NCBI GenBank assembly: GCA_944321165.1
Contig: CALUKE010000009.1
Location: 1 to 64,000, forward strand
Reading direction: 5' to 3'
DNA length: 64,000 nucleotides
DNA from: an uncultured Odoribacter sp.
GTDB taxonomy: Bacteria; Bacteroidota; Bacteroidia; Bacteroidales; Marinifilaceae
Part shown: positions 28,112 to 37,041 of the stretch, piece by piece
Layout: every line of letters starts with the position of its first letter
How positions within the stretch are numbered: the stretch's first letter is position 1
Position numbers and translations under genes: made by a program
Notes under the pieces: generated by a model
Databases searched by the model: none
What the model saw: only the letters and a program-made list of their open reading frames with translations
Told to the model about the DNA's origin: nothing

Positions 28112-30352
28112 TTACACATGCTGGAATTTCCGGCTGGCACGGAGCATGTGACGTAAAATACTGACCAATTCCTGGGATTCCTGCAACAGGTTCAGATAAA
28201 CCAGTGACAATTTTACACTGCTATTCTCTTCCTGCATGCGGGTGATTCGCATCTTGTGCAATTGTGACAACTTGCTTTTCAGCTCCTCGCCTTCGACCAG
28301 AATCTCATCAGCCGCCTCATAATTGCCTGAATCAATTACATTCCGGGTACGTTCCAAAAGATCGACCAAAGCATCCCGAATCGGTAAAAATTCTTCCACA
28401 CACTCATGGGAGAGAGGATTGAAATTGTTATCCACATGTTCCTTACAGGGTTCACAAATACGTTTCAGGCAGTACATCATCTGTTCACTGCTATTGCTTC
28501 CCAAATGAAACCAGGTATTTTTCTCTATGGCTATATTCCGATCGATACAACGCATTCCCAAAGTCTCCTGCCGCCGTATTTTTTTCAGGAGATCCTTTTC
28601 CTCATTGGTCGATGAAACGGCTTTCCGCAAACTCTTCAGATCTTCCTGGATGAATCCGTCCGTCATCTGTACAAAGGTACGGGCGGCAAAATCCAATACT
28701 TTCACCAGATTTTCCCGTACATGCTGACGAAGCAGATTCCAGACGGCAGCCTTGTCCTTCAAGGTCAACAACTGCTGGAAAGAGTCGTCCTGTTTTTCAT
28801 TTTTTATCTTCTGACGGTATTTGTTATTGCTGCGAATCAAAATACATATTGCTACTCCTATCATAATCAGCATCGCCACCATCCCGCCATAATACATGAT
28901 CAGGGAAACGAAGAAACAGATAATAAAGGCGGCTCCGGCAGTGATAAACCAACCGCCAATGACTGACAATACTCCGGTCACACGGAAGACCGCACTCTCC
29001 CGGCCCCAGGCCCGGTCCGCCAATGAACTTCCCATTGCCACCATAAAGGCCACATAAGTCGTAGAAAGCGGTAATTTCAAGGAGGTTCCCAAAGCAATCA
29101 GCAAACCGGCCAACACCAGATTGACAGAGGCCCGAACCAAATCGAAAGCGGCTCCATTTTCCAAAATAATTTCATCTTTATTAAAACGACGATCCAGCCA
29201 TACCTTCACCTTGTAGGGAATCATTTTCGAAATATTGGTTCCCACAGTAGTCATCGTACGCACCAGACTGCGGGCAATCGCCGACGAACCGAACATCTCA
29301 TTTCCCTCATTCTGCCGGGCCAGATCGACCGAAGTCTTGATCACATTCTGGGCCTTTTTGGAGGTGATCAAAGCAATCACCATGATGACACCCGACAAAA
29401 ACAGAAAAATAAAGGGTGTTTTGGCAGGAGCATTCAACGCGTCCATCAGATAATTGTCGACAGCTCCATTTCCATGAGCCATAAAATCCGAATAACTGGC
29501 AAAACCGGCCAAAGGCACTCCGACAAAATTAACCAGGTCGTTCCCGGCAAAAGCCATCGCCAACGCAAATGTACCCAACAATACGATCACCTTGAACACA
29601 TTCACTTTACACCAATGCAGGATTTGCATGAGCAGGGTAAAGAAAACAAAACATCCCCCAACAATCTGCAAAGTGTGTTCTTTGACCCAGGCCTTGTGAA
29701 GATCCGTCATAAAAGAAGCATCTTTGATTCCTTTGATCAGCATAAAATAAATAATGGCCGTTACAGCTATTCCGCCGAACAGGCCAATGGTCCACTTCAG
29801 TTTGGTGGTATAATTAAAGGTAAAAATGATTCGGGAAAGATATTGGACCAAGGTTCCAAAAAAGAAAGCAATCGCGACTGACAGAAAAATACCTAAAATT
29901 ACCGTCAGAGCCTTTTCCGTATTCAACAACTCTGCAAAGGTCAAACTCTCCGGACCGGCTGCAATCTTGACAATGGCCAAGGCAAAAGTACCTCCCAACA
30001 ACTCAAAAACCATGGAAACAGTCGTCGATGTCGGCATTCCCAAAGTATTGAAAATATCCAGCAGCACCACATCCGTCACCATCACCGCCAGGAATATGCA
30101 CATCAGTTCATTGAAATGAAAAGCTTCCGGTCGAAAAATGCCATGACGCGCAATTTCCATCATACCGTTACTCATGGTTGCACCGCAAAAAATACCGATG
30201 GCTGCGATCAAAATGATTGTTTTAAAAGAAGCCGCTTTGGCACCGATCGCCGAGTTTAAAAAATTGACGGCATCATTGCTGACACCTACCGTCAAGTCAA
30301 AGATCGCAAGCAGAAACAGGAAAATAACAATTCCCAAATAAATTGATTCCAT
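28112..30352 (-). CDS. PiT-family inorganic phosphate transporter with C-terminal PhoU-like domain
   Basis: A 746-residue inner-membrane phosphate transporter. The two PiT repeats are marked by GVSNDAVNFLNSAIG (about 23-37) and GNDLVNFVGVPLAGF (about 270-284), with around ten to twelve helices to residue 510. The remaining 230 residues are helical and resemble PhoU, which in other systems tunes phosphate uptake. Four 11-bp repeats stand upstream next to a -7 element, pointing to control by a PhoB-type regulator. It converges with the TonB receptor gene, 3 bp apart. Confidence 0.9.
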   Translation of the reverse strand: MESIYLGIVIFLFLLAIFDLTVGVSNDAVNFLNSAIGAKAASFKTIILIAAIGIFCGATMSNGMMEIARHGIFRPEAFHFNELMCIFLAVMVTDVVLLDIFNTLGMPTSTTVSMVFELLGGTFALAIVKIAAGPESLTFAELLNTEKALTVILGIFLSVAIAFFFGTLVQYLSRIIFTFNYTTKLKWTIGLFGGIAVTAIIYFMLIKGIKDASFMTDLHKAWVKEHTLQIVGGCFVFFTLLMQILHWCKVNVFKVIVLLGTFALAMAFAGNDLVNFVGVPLAGFASYSDFMAHGNGAVDNYLMDALNAPAKTPFIFLFLSGVIMVIALITSKKAQNVIKTSVDLARQNEGNEMFGSSAIARSLVRTMTTVGTNISKMIPYKVKVWLDRRFNKDEIILENGAAFDLVRASVNLVLAGLLIALGTSLKLPLSTTYVAFMVAMGSSLADRAWGRESAVFRVTGVLSVIGGWFITAGAAFIICFFVSLIMYYGGMVAMLIMIGVAICILIRSNNKYRQKIKNEKQDDSFQQLLTLKDKAAVWNLLRQHVRENLVKVLDFAARTFVQMTDGFIQEDLKSLRKAVSSTNEEKDLLKKIRRQETLGMRCIDRNIAIEKNTWFHLGSNSSEQMMYCLKRICEPCKEHVDNNFNPLSHECVEEFLPIRDALVDLLERTRNVIDSGNYEAADEILVEGEELKSKLSQLHKMRITRMQEENSSVKLSLVYLNLLQESQELVSILRHMLRASRKFQHV

Positions 30353-30375
30353 TCTTTAATAATTATTTACAACTG

Positions 30376-30431
30376 CAAAAATAAAATGAAGTTGTTACGA
30401 GAGCGTTTCAAAAATGTTACAAAAATGTTAC
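30376..30431 (-). promoter_or_regulatory. PiT promoter with four Pho-box-like 11-bp repeats
   Basis: The minus-strand -7 TATTTTTG is at 30376-30383. Starting 11 bp beyond its outer end, on the plus strand, are GTTAC (30394), GTTTC (30405), GTTAC (30416) and GTTAC (30427), each exactly 11 bp apart. This resembles the TGTCA-N6-TGTCA Pho box and occupies the place of the -33 element, as expected for an activator-dependent promoter. Confidence 0.6.
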
Positions 30432-30585
30432 AAGATTAAGAATGGTTAAAATTCCAATAAACACAATCATTTACAGCAATTTATACAAACACGTTTACAG
30501 ATTTGGCCGGATATTCCCCCATTTTTTACTCAAGTTAAATAAAATTAAAAACAAAAATTTCGACTACAATCCCCTCGCATATTTT

Positions 30586-30593
30586 TAATTTTG
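30586..30593 (+). promoter_or_regulatory. -7 element for the MFS gene
   Basis: TAATTTTG matches TAnnTTTG, 17 bp upstream of the ATG at 30611. Confidence 0.45.
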
Positions 30594-30610
30594 TTATCAA
30601 AATTCTCAGG

Positions 30611-32014
30611 ATGATTTCAAAGTCAATCGCTATCACCGATAACACCGACGGTTTACCAAATCCGCGCCGAATCTGGGCAGTCGTTGCGGCTTCCCTGGCA
30701 TTGATCATGTCGGTATTGGACGCCAACATTGTCAATGTCGTACTACCGACTCTTTCCCGGGAATTCGGCACTTCCCCTTCAACCACCATCTGGGTAATGA
30801 ATGCCTACCAATTGGCGATCACCGTATCTCTGCTGTCGTTTTCTTCCCTGGGCGATATTTACGGTTATCACAAGGTCTTTCTTTCAGGAGTAGCCGTGTT
30901 TTGCGTGACCTCGCTGATCTGTGCACTATCGACATCCTTCTGGATGTTGACCATTGCCCGGGTATTGCAAGGTTTTGGGGCTTCTGCAATCACCAGTGTC
31001 AATACCGCACAGCTTCGCACCATTTATCCACGCAGATTCCTGGGACGAGGCCTCGGCATCAGCGCAATGGTAGTTTCCGTTTCAGCGGTCGCAGGGCCTT
31101 CCGTGACCAGCGCCATTTTATCAGTCGGCAGTTGGCACTGGCTTTTTGCCATAAACATTCCGTTAGGACTGCTGGCACTGATCATGGGACTGATTTATCT
31201 TCCCCATCGGGAAAAAAAGCAAAACCGTTCGTTTGACAAAACGAGTGCCCTGGCCAATGCACTGACCTTCGGACTTTTGATATATTCCATGGAAGGATTC
31301 GCCCACCATGAAAATATTTACCTTCTACTGATACAGATTCTCTTGCTATTGGTTGTCGGCACCTATTACATCCGTCGCCAACTCCGGCAGGAATTTCCCC
31401 TGTTGCCCGTAGATTTATTGAAAATCCCCATCTTTTCGCTCTCTGTCTGTACCTCCATCTGTTCATTCACGGCCCAGATGCTGGCTTTAGTCTCTCTGCC
31501 TTTTTTCCTGCAGAATACCTTGGGACGTACGGAAGTCGCAACCGGGCTGTTACTGACTCCCTGGCCGGTAGCCACCCTCATCACGGCTCCACAGGCCGGT
31601 TATTTAGTCGAACGGGTACATGCAGGAATATTGGGAAGCATCGGTATGTTGATTCTTTCAGCCGGCTTAATCCTGCTTTCGTTACTTCCGTCTTCTCCAT
31701 CGGATGGAGCCATTATCTGGCGCATGTTTGTCTGCGGTCTCGGCTTCGGATTCTTTCAGACTCCCAACAACAGCACCATCATCGCTTCCGCTCCCATTCA
31801 CCGCAGTGGAGGAGCCAGCGGCATGATCGGGACAGCGCGTCTTCTGGGCCAAACCTTAGGAGCCACCCTGGTCGCTCTTTTATTCAGTTTTGTCATTCCT
31901 CAAAAGGGGACTACCGTCTGTCTCTGGGTAGGTGCAGCCTTTGCATTGACTGCCGCTATCGTCAGTTGCCTGCGTCTATCCCAGCAAATGCCTCTGAGAC
32001 GCAGCGACTCGTAA
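30611..32014 (+). CDS. MFS transporter, DHA2 family
   Basis: A 467-residue major facilitator protein with about 14 hydrophobic helices, as in the DHA2 (EmrB/QacA-like) drug:proton antiporter group. The N-terminal helix reads VLDANIVNVVLPTL, a form of the D1 motif of this group, and GDIYGYHKVF (about 80-89) is motif A. It probably exports hydrophobic cationic or amphipathic compounds. No MFP/TolC partner or regulator adjoins it. The 3' end overlaps ogt on the other strand by 39 bp. Confidence 0.85.
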   Translation: MISKSIAITDNTDGLPNPRRIWAVVAASLALIMSVLDANIVNVVLPTLSREFGTSPSTTIWVMNAYQLAITVSLLSFSSLGDIYGYHKVFLSGVAVFCVTSLICALSTSFWMLTIARVLQGFGASAITSVNTAQLRTIYPRRFLGRGLGISAMVVSVSAVAGPSVTSAILSVGSWHWLFAINIPLGLLALIMGLIYLPHREKKQNRSFDKTSALANALTFGLLIYSMEGFAHHENIYLLLIQILLLLVVGTYYIRRQLRQEFPLLPVDLLKIPIFSLSVCTSICSFTAQMLALVSLPFFLQNTLGRTEVATGLLLTPWPVATLITAPQAGYLVERVHAGILGSIGMLILSAGLILLSLLPSSPSDGAIIWRMFVCGLGFGFFQTPNNSTIIASAPIHRSGGASGMIGTARLLGQTLGATLVALLFSFVIPQKGTTVCLWVGAAFALTAAIVSCLRLSQQMPLRRSDS

Positions 32015-32506
32015 GAGGGTCCTCTCATCCGGACTCACTTGCCAGCCTTCCACCCGCAACAGAGCCACCTTTACCGACAGTCCTCCGGTATATCCGGTCA
32101 GCTTTCCATGGGCACCGATCACCCGATGACAGGGAATCAGGATCGGCAACGGATTACGCCCGTTTGCCATTCCAACAGCACGGCAAGCCTTTTCATCTCC
32201 ACTTCTACGAGCCAATTCACCATAGGTAATAACGGTTCCATAAGGAATTTCCTGCAACAGTCGCCATATTTTCAGTTGAAAAGGAGTTCCTTCCAATCTC
32301 CAGGGAAGATCGAAACAGGTCAACCGACGCTCAAAATAGGCTTTCAGTTGACGATCTGCTTCCGCCAGCAAAGGCGTTTCCTGCCATTCACCATCATGCG
32401 AAACCCGCTCCAAACGATTTCCCACCCAAATCCGGGTCAATGCCCCGTCGGTTTCCTGCACCAGATAAGGCCCGATGGGTCCGTCGTATTTATAAATTGC
32501 TTTCAT
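31976..32506 (-). CDS. ogt: Methylated-DNA-[protein]-cysteine S-methyltransferase
   Basis: A 176-residue suicide repair protein that takes the methyl group from O6-methylguanine. The acceptor Cys126 is in IPCHRVIGAHGKLTGYTGG; the recognition helix is at about 92-115 (TYGELARRSGDEKACRAVGMANGRNP, split here for the motif RAVGMANGRNP). It has no Ada regulatory domain. The start overlaps the end of the acpH-like gene by 17 bp, closing a four-gene operon. Confidence 0.92.
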   Translation of the reverse strand: MKAIYKYDGPIGPYLVQETDGALTRIWVGNRLERVSHDGEWQETPLLAEADRQLKAYFERRLTCFDLPWRLEGTPFQLKIWRLLQEIPYGTVITYGELARRSGDEKACRAVGMANGRNPLPILIPCHRVIGAHGKLTGYTGGLSVKVALLRVEGWQVSPDERTLLRVAASQRHLLG

Positions 32507-33092
32507 ATTTCATCATATCTATTTGCCGATTGCACATTTGTTGTATTTCCGGAAAAAAGACACGAAAAATCTCCCGCAAACAGGCCTCATTCAAATGAAC
32601 AAATTCCAATACTTTTTCCGACTCTACCGGTACCCCTCGATAACGATTCATAATCTCCAGCGACCGACAGACCCCATCCAGCGAAGCATAAGCACACAGG
32701 CGGTCGGTTAAGATAAAATGCCACAAAAAATGTTGGAAACGTTCAGGCAAATAGCGGTAACGCCACAAGAGGGCGGCATAAAACCTCCAGGCAAAACGCC
32801 GCAGCGGAAGTGTCGCATAACGTTGAAAATCTATAGCCAGGAAATGATCAAAAAGAATATCATTCACCACTCCCGCATAACGGCCAAAAACCCCTCGTCC
32901 CATTCCGACCGCCTCCCGAATCAAGGCATGAGTATCGGCAAAACGATCGATGGAACGATGCAAAAGAATTCCCTGCTGCATTTTGAGCGGGTAGTGCCTG
33001 TAATTTCGCCCTTTCACACCATCGCCGACAAAATTGCCGACCTGAATCCAGCGGTCGTCTCCGGAAAGGAAAATATGAGCCAGATAATTCAT
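32490..33092 (-). CDS. ACP phosphodiesterase (AcpH/DUF479 family)
   Basis: A 200-residue protein starting MNYLAHIFLS, the hallmark of the AcpH family that removes 4'-phosphopantetheine from acyl carrier protein. GNFVGDGVKG (about 18-27), HRSIDRFADTH and a conserved Asp in NDILFDHFLA follow. The ATG at 33092 is preferred over an upstream frame extending through crcB. It lies 5 bp after the crcB stop. Confidence 0.88.
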   Translation of the reverse strand: MNYLAHIFLSGDDRWIQVGNFVGDGVKGRNYRHYPLKMQQGILLHRSIDRFADTHALIREAVGMGRGVFGRYAGVVNDILFDHFLAIDFQRYATLPLRRFAWRFYAALLWRYRYLPERFQHFLWHFILTDRLCAYASLDGVCRSLEIMNRYRGVPVESEKVLEFVHLNEACLREIFRVFFPEIQQMCNRQIDMMKYESNL

Positions 33093-33097
33093 GATTC

Positions 33098-33475
33098 TCA
33101 AAGCGCTTTTACCAGCCAGTATCCCAAATAAACCACCGACAATCCGACAACAACACTCAAGCCGGTATACATGGCAAAGGAAAACCATTGCTGTTCCCGC
33201 AACAACAGGAAATTCTCGTTGATAAAAGTGGAAAAAGTCGTAAAACCGCCACACAACCCCACCGTAAGAAACAAACGCAATTCAGGATTCCAGCAATTAC
33301 TCCGGTCAAAAAGCCCGTAAAACAAACCGATCAGGAAACAACCGGTCATATTGACCACAAAGGTCCCCAACGGAAAAGAAAAAAACACCATTCCCTGCAC
33401 CCAGCGCGATAACAGAAAACGAAATATTCCTCCGCAAAAACTTCCGAGTCCGATCACCAACAATGTCTTCAACAT
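33098..33475 (-). CDS. crcB: Fluoride efflux channel CrcB/FluC
   Basis: A 125-residue four-helix membrane protein. [11 protein letters not shown] near the N-terminus, the [14 protein letters not shown] helix (about 38-51) and [12 protein letters not shown] (about 76-87) identify CrcB, which exports fluoride as a dimer. It sits between the glycerophosphodiester phosphodiesterase and acpH genes, and no fluoride riboswitch is visible because the gene lies inside the operon. Confidence 0.92.
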   Translation of the reverse strand: MLKTLLVIGLGSFCGGIFRFLLSRWVQGMVFFSFPLGTFVVNMTGCFLIGLFYGLFDRSNCWNPELRLFLTVGLCGGFTTFSTFINENFLLLREQQWFSFAMYTGLSVVVGLSVVYLGYWLVKAL

Positions 33476-33482
33476 AAGCTAT

Positions 33483-34763
33483 TCATCTATTTACAACCAT
33501 ACTCGAATATCCCAATCGATCCAATAGCGTTTCTGCCTTTTCGCATTTCTTTTCCGCCTGCAAATTATCCGGCAGTCCGACACCTTCATTGGATTTCAAA
33601 TATTCGGCAGGCAAGGTCTCCTGATAAAAACGAATCGTCATGTCCGTCAAATTCGTAAACATTCCGTCGGCCCGATTCCGGGCAGGCAATTTGTCCCGCC
33701 ACCCGGTATATTCCGCCATCTGCTCTTCAGTATCGAAGCTATATGGATGAATCTGCAAGCCGGCCCGATAAATCAATTCTCCCTGCCAGGGAGCCAGCAA
33801 CTCATCATACAGATTCGGAGCACCGGCAATGCTAGGACCGATAATCACCGCTTCATGCTCTATCGCAAAATTGATTTTGGCCGCATAGGCCTCCGGAGTA
33901 TTCTGTTTCAAATCCGAAGGTTCATTTCCCAGCCACAGCAAGAGACAGGTCGGAATGCGCCGGGGAAAGGCCTCCGTCAACTTTACCAGACTCTCCTCCG
34001 AGAAAGTCTGCAATATCACCCGGGCTGGAGAATTGGCCACCGCCACCTTTCCCGGCATCACCGGAATCCGTTTCATGTGTGCCGTATCGACATGATACCA
34101 CCCCAATCGCTGCAACTCACGCGCCAGATCCTTCTCGATTCCGGGGAAAAGGTGCGGTTCCTTGGTTTCCGGATAAATTCCCGGCCGATTCCCGTTATCC
34201 ATCGGATCTTTCTCATAACAGGGAGAACGTCTTCCCCGAGCATCGACCTGATACATCCGTCTGCCGTTCGGTCCCCGGGCAATCCGGTAGCCTTCGGCAA
34301 TACGAACCACATCCTCCAGTGTCAATATCTCCAAACCGACAAATTCTTTCCGGGCACGCTCCGGATATGCCTCGTTAAACCAGGAACCGGCATCCAAAGC
34401 ACACAACTCCTCCCAGGTAAATTCGGAAACCGGTGAAGCGGCCCGCTCCGGATATACCTCCTCGACATTCGTCGTACGCCTCAAATCAACATCGTGCAAG
34501 GCAATCAACACCCCATCCCGGGTCCGTTGCAAGTCTAATTCCAAATAATCGGCTCCACTGTTCCGGGCCCACCGCATGGCAGCCTCCGTTTCCTCCGGAG
34601 CCCAATAGGTCGTACCCCGATGGGCAATTACTATATTCCGCGGCAAATAACTCAATACTTCCCGGGAAACCGAAGGCAAATCTCGCAGCCTGATCTCATC
34701 GGACGGCATACGGCTGCCTGCCACCAACATCAACAATACAGACAATACCATTTTCATTTCCAT
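33483..34763 (-). CDS. Glycerophosphodiester phosphodiesterase family protein
   Basis: A 426-residue GDPD-family protein with an N-terminal signal-like segment (about 4-17). IAHRGTTYWAPEET (about 45-58) carries the catalytic His-Arg, DYLELDLQRTRDG has the metal-binding acidic residues, and LHDVDLRRTTN carries the second catalytic His. It is longer than a minimal GDPD (about 250) because of an insert in the middle. It hydrolyses glycerophosphodiesters outside the cytoplasm, if the signal is functional. First gene of the operon GDPD-crcB-acpH-ogt. Confidence 0.85.
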   Translation of the reverse strand: MEMKMVLSVLLMLVAGSRMPSDEIRLRDLPSVSREVLSYLPRNIVIAHRGTTYWAPEETEAAMRWARNSGADYLELDLQRTRDGVLIALHDVDLRRTTNVEEVYPERAASPVSEFTWEELCALDAGSWFNEAYPERARKEFVGLEILTLEDVVRIAEGYRIARGPNGRRMYQVDARGRRSPCYEKDPMDNGNRPGIYPETKEPHLFPGIEKDLARELQRLGWYHVDTAHMKRIPVMPGKVAVANSPARVILQTFSEESLVKLTEAFPRRIPTCLLLWLGNEPSDLKQNTPEAYAAKINFAIEHEAVIIGPSIAGAPNLYDELLAPWQGELIYRAGLQIHPYSFDTEEQMAEYTGWRDKLPARNRADGMFTNLTDMTIRFYQETLPAEYLKSNEGVGLPDNLQAEKKCEKAETLLDRLGYSSMVVNR

Positions 34764-34780
34764 TTCTTTTTACAGACAAC

Positions 34781-34788
34781 CAAAGTTA
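34781..34788 (-). promoter_or_regulatory. -7 element for GDPD operon
   Basis: TAACTTTG on the minus strand matches TAnnTTTG exactly, 17 bp upstream of the ATG. No Pho-box repeats are at the expected distance. Confidence 0.5.
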
Positions 34789-34996
34789 ATGAATAATACC
34801 GAAAAGCAGGAGACTTTCCCAGACATTTCGGCAGAATTTATGCCATTTTTTCTACTACATTAAAATCTTGCTGACATTTTTTCACAACAAATTCATTTTT
34901 AACAATATACAAACAATTTTAAACCTTACACCATCTCCATTTATTATCAATATATTACACATAATATTCATAAAATACACCAAATCTTTTTTCTCT

Positions 34997-35013
34997 CGGC
35001 ACGCAGATTGCAA
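34997..35013 (+). promoter_or_regulatory. Sigma-54-like promoter of hsp20
   Basis: CGGCACG and TTGCA are separated by 4 bp. The invariant GG (34998-34999) and GC (35010-35011) are exactly 10 bp apart, as in TGGCACG-N4-TTGCA. Transcription would start near 35023, giving a leader of about 68 nt. Confidence 0.6.
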
Positions 35014-35076
35014 TACTCTAATCGAACGCGGTTGAAAAACCGATTCAAATAACGAATATGTCAAACTTAAAATAAT

Positions 35077-35083
35077 AGGAGGA
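35077..35083 (+). promoter_or_regulatory. Strong ribosome binding site of hsp20
   Basis: AGGAGGA lies 7 nt before the ATG at 35091. Most genes here lack a clear Shine-Dalgarno sequence, so this suggests high translation. Confidence 0.7.
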
Positions 35084-35090
35084 TTAAATT

Positions 35091-35519
35091 ATGGTACCTG
35101 TAAGAAGAACACAAAATTGGTTACCGGATATCTTCAATGATTTCTTTGATAACACTTGGATGGAAAAAGCAAATGCTACTGCACCGGCTATCAACATCCG
35201 CGAAACTGAAAATAATTATGAAATCGAAGTAGCAGCTCCTGGTATGACTCGTGAAGATTTCACCATCAAAGTTGAAAACAACAACCAACTGGTAGTCAGC
35301 ATGGAGAAAAAACAGGAACCTCAAGAAGAGAAAAAAGAGGGACGCTATCTGAGACGTGAATTCTCATACACCAGATTCCAGCAAGCCATGATTTTGCCGG
35401 ACGATGTCGAAAAAGACAAGATTCAAGCCAAAATGGAACACGGCGTATTGACCATCAATATTCCGAAACAGATCGCCGCTCCGGAAGAGAAAAACGGCAG
35501 AACCATCGAAATTAAATAA
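35091..35519 (+). CDS. Small heat shock protein, Hsp20/alpha-crystallin family
   Basis: A 142-residue ATP-independent holdase. The N-terminal NWLPDIFNDFFD is typical of Bacteroidota Hsp20; the alpha-crystallin domain spans about 35-135 with the consensus GVLTINIPK (about 119-127) near its end. It binds unfolding proteins during heat or oxidative stress. It has an unusually strong ribosome binding site and a sigma-54-like promoter, and a terminator follows the gene. Confidence 0.92.
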   Translation: MVPVRRTQNWLPDIFNDFFDNTWMEKANATAPAINIRETENNYEIEVAAPGMTREDFTIKVENNNQLVVSMEKKQEPQEEKKEGRYLRREFSYTRFQQAMILPDDVEKDKIQAKMEHGVLTINIPKQIAAPEEKNGRTIEIK

Positions 35520-35536
35520 TTTCGACCATAAACATC

Positions 35537-35577
35537 AACCAGGACAGTCCGCAAGAATTGTCCTGGTTTTTTATTTT
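35537..35577 (+). terminator. Terminator after hsp20
   Basis: A 10-bp stem (35537-35546 with 35559-35568) is followed by a T-rich run. Confidence 0.85.
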
Positions 35578-35603
35578 CCTCTCCGTGGAATCCACTTCAT
35601 ATT

Positions 35604-36218
35604 TTACAAATACCCTTTAATATCCTGCAATTCCACCAATTTGTTGACAATAGCATAGATGGTCAGTCCGGCAGGACTGTGAATCTGCAACTTACGGGCA
35701 ATATTCCGGCGATGGGTAATCACGGTATGCGCCGAAAGGTAGAGAGCATCCGCAATTTCTTTATTGGTCATGCCCTTGACAACACAGGTGATAATCTCTT
35801 TCTCCCGGCTACTTAAGATTTCCTGACCAGCCAGTTCTTCTTCCTCTTCCGGAACATTCAGCAAACGATTCAACTTTTCCTTGATGATCTCCGCATCATC
35901 ATAAATGGTCAACGATGCATCATAATTTTTCAAAACTCCCTGATCTGCCACAGAACACATCAAAGCAATACATTTCACTCCTCCATTTTGGGATACTTCC
36001 CGAAACCTCCGAATATCGAAAAAACCGGAAAACGAAGGATTAACGATTAAAATAGCCGGTTTGTGAAATCGGATACATTCCTGCAGGGATTCATCGGACC
36101 CCACTTCTATCGGCAGAATTTTCAATCCCTGGATACGCTTCAAAACCAAAGCCAATCCTGTCCGAACGATCATCGAAGTTTCGGCAATCGCAATTTTTAA
36201 AACTTCATCTTCCTGCAT
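35604..36218 (-). CDS. LuxR-family regulator with degenerate receiver domain
   Basis: A 204-residue regulator. Residues 1-125 look like a response-regulator receiver, but the acidic pair is reduced to IAETSM, the phosphoacceptor position reads IVNPSFSG with Asn where Asp is normal, and the conserved Lys is not evident. The C-terminal domain (about 138-200) is a LuxR helix-turn-helix: SSREKEIITCVVKGMTNKEIA, split at its core as KGMTNKEIA and AHTVITHRRN. It therefore probably does not use Asp phosphorylation. The ATG at 36218 overlaps the end of the upstream hemerythrin gene by 14 bp; a TTG at 36248 is the alternative. Confidence 0.8.
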   Translation of the reverse strand: MQEDEVLKIAIAETSMIVRTGLALVLKRIQGLKILPIEVGSDESLQECIRFHKPAILIVNPSFSGFFDIRRFREVSQNGGVKCIALMCSVADQGVLKNYDASLTIYDDAEIIKEKLNRLLNVPEEEEELAGQEILSSREKEIITCVVKGMTNKEIADALYLSAHTVITHRRNIARKLQIHSPAGLTIYAIVNKLVELQDIKGYL

Positions 36219-36915
36219 TTTCCTGTATTTTCTTTTCCAATTCAGCAATCAAAGGTACAAACATATAATCCTCCACCCGACAGTGAGAAGACAAATCTTT
36301 TTCACAAGAATAAATATCGAACAGTACAGAATTCAACAGATTATTGTTCACACGAGAAGGGTAATATTTCACAATGATATTCTTTAATTCCGTCAATTTC
36401 ATCTCGATCTGATTGTGACGGGCCGCAAAAACGGCAATGTTGTACTTGCCGGTCTGTTCTCCGTTCAAAAGAGCTTTCACATACTTGAAAACAATCTCAT
36501 TTTCATAGCCCATGTGCGCCCGAACCTCATTTACATACTCATCGTAAAATTTCAAAATCAGAAAAGCCACATCATTTCGGGAACAATCGATCGCATCGAT
36601 CAAACGCCGCCGGATTACCGGCAAATTGTAATCCAGAAAATAAGAATGCGCCTGGCGCAAATAATCCATCAAAGCTTCCACAGACACCTGTTCATGATAC
36701 TCCTCGGCTGGCACACAACATTCACCGTCCATGAAATTCACGACCGCCAGAAAAGTACCCGTATGTACTCCCTGTTGCTCACAAACCTGCTGCACAGTCT
36801 GATCGCCGAATCCCAGAGACAAACCGAAACGACTCATCACCAACAGAAGATTATAATTCTCACAGATCAGATCGCTCATTTTGTCCGTTTCCGCATATTT
36901 CAACCGTTTATTCAT
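36205..36915 (-). CDS. Hemerythrin-domain protein, ScdA/RIC-like N-terminus
   Basis: A 236-residue cytoplasmic protein. Residues about 10-60 resemble the short helical N-terminal domain of ScdA/RIC di-iron proteins, and the rest is a four-helix hemerythrin (HHE) fold with histidines and acidic residues at the ends of helices (H92, H138, H165 and H215 region). Such proteins bind a di-iron centre and sense or repair damage from oxygen or nitric oxide. Overlap with the LuxR-type gene suggests it acts as the sensor of that regulator (inference). H positions are approximate. Confidence 0.75.
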   Translation of the reverse strand: MNKRLKYAETDKMSDLICENYNLLLVMSRFGLSLGFGDQTVQQVCEQQGVHTGTFLAVVNFMDGECCVPAEEYHEQVSVEALMDYLRQAHSYFLDYNLPVIRRRLIDAIDCSRNDVAFLILKFYDEYVNEVRAHMGYENEIVFKYVKALLNGEQTGKYNIAVFAARHNQIEMKLTELKNIIVKYYPSRVNNNLLNSVLFDIYSCEKDLSSHCRVEDYMFVPLIAELEKKIQENAGR

Positions 36916-37041
36916 TCTAAATAAATTTAATCAGGCGAAATAAGTATTTTTTTTTGAACCTTACAATCCCCATTAGTAGGTATTTTCAAACTAACAATCC
37001 TTAAAACAACTTAAAGTTTCCGCTTTATAAACTCTTTTTTA

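Larger units (their letters stand above)
34764..35090. other. Intergenic region between GDPD operon and hsp20
   Basis: This 327-bp region holds the GDPD promoter, a sigma-54-like promoter for hsp20 and a small inverted repeat in the hsp20 leader (CGGTT...AACCG, 35030-35043). I see no further gene. Confidence 0.55.
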
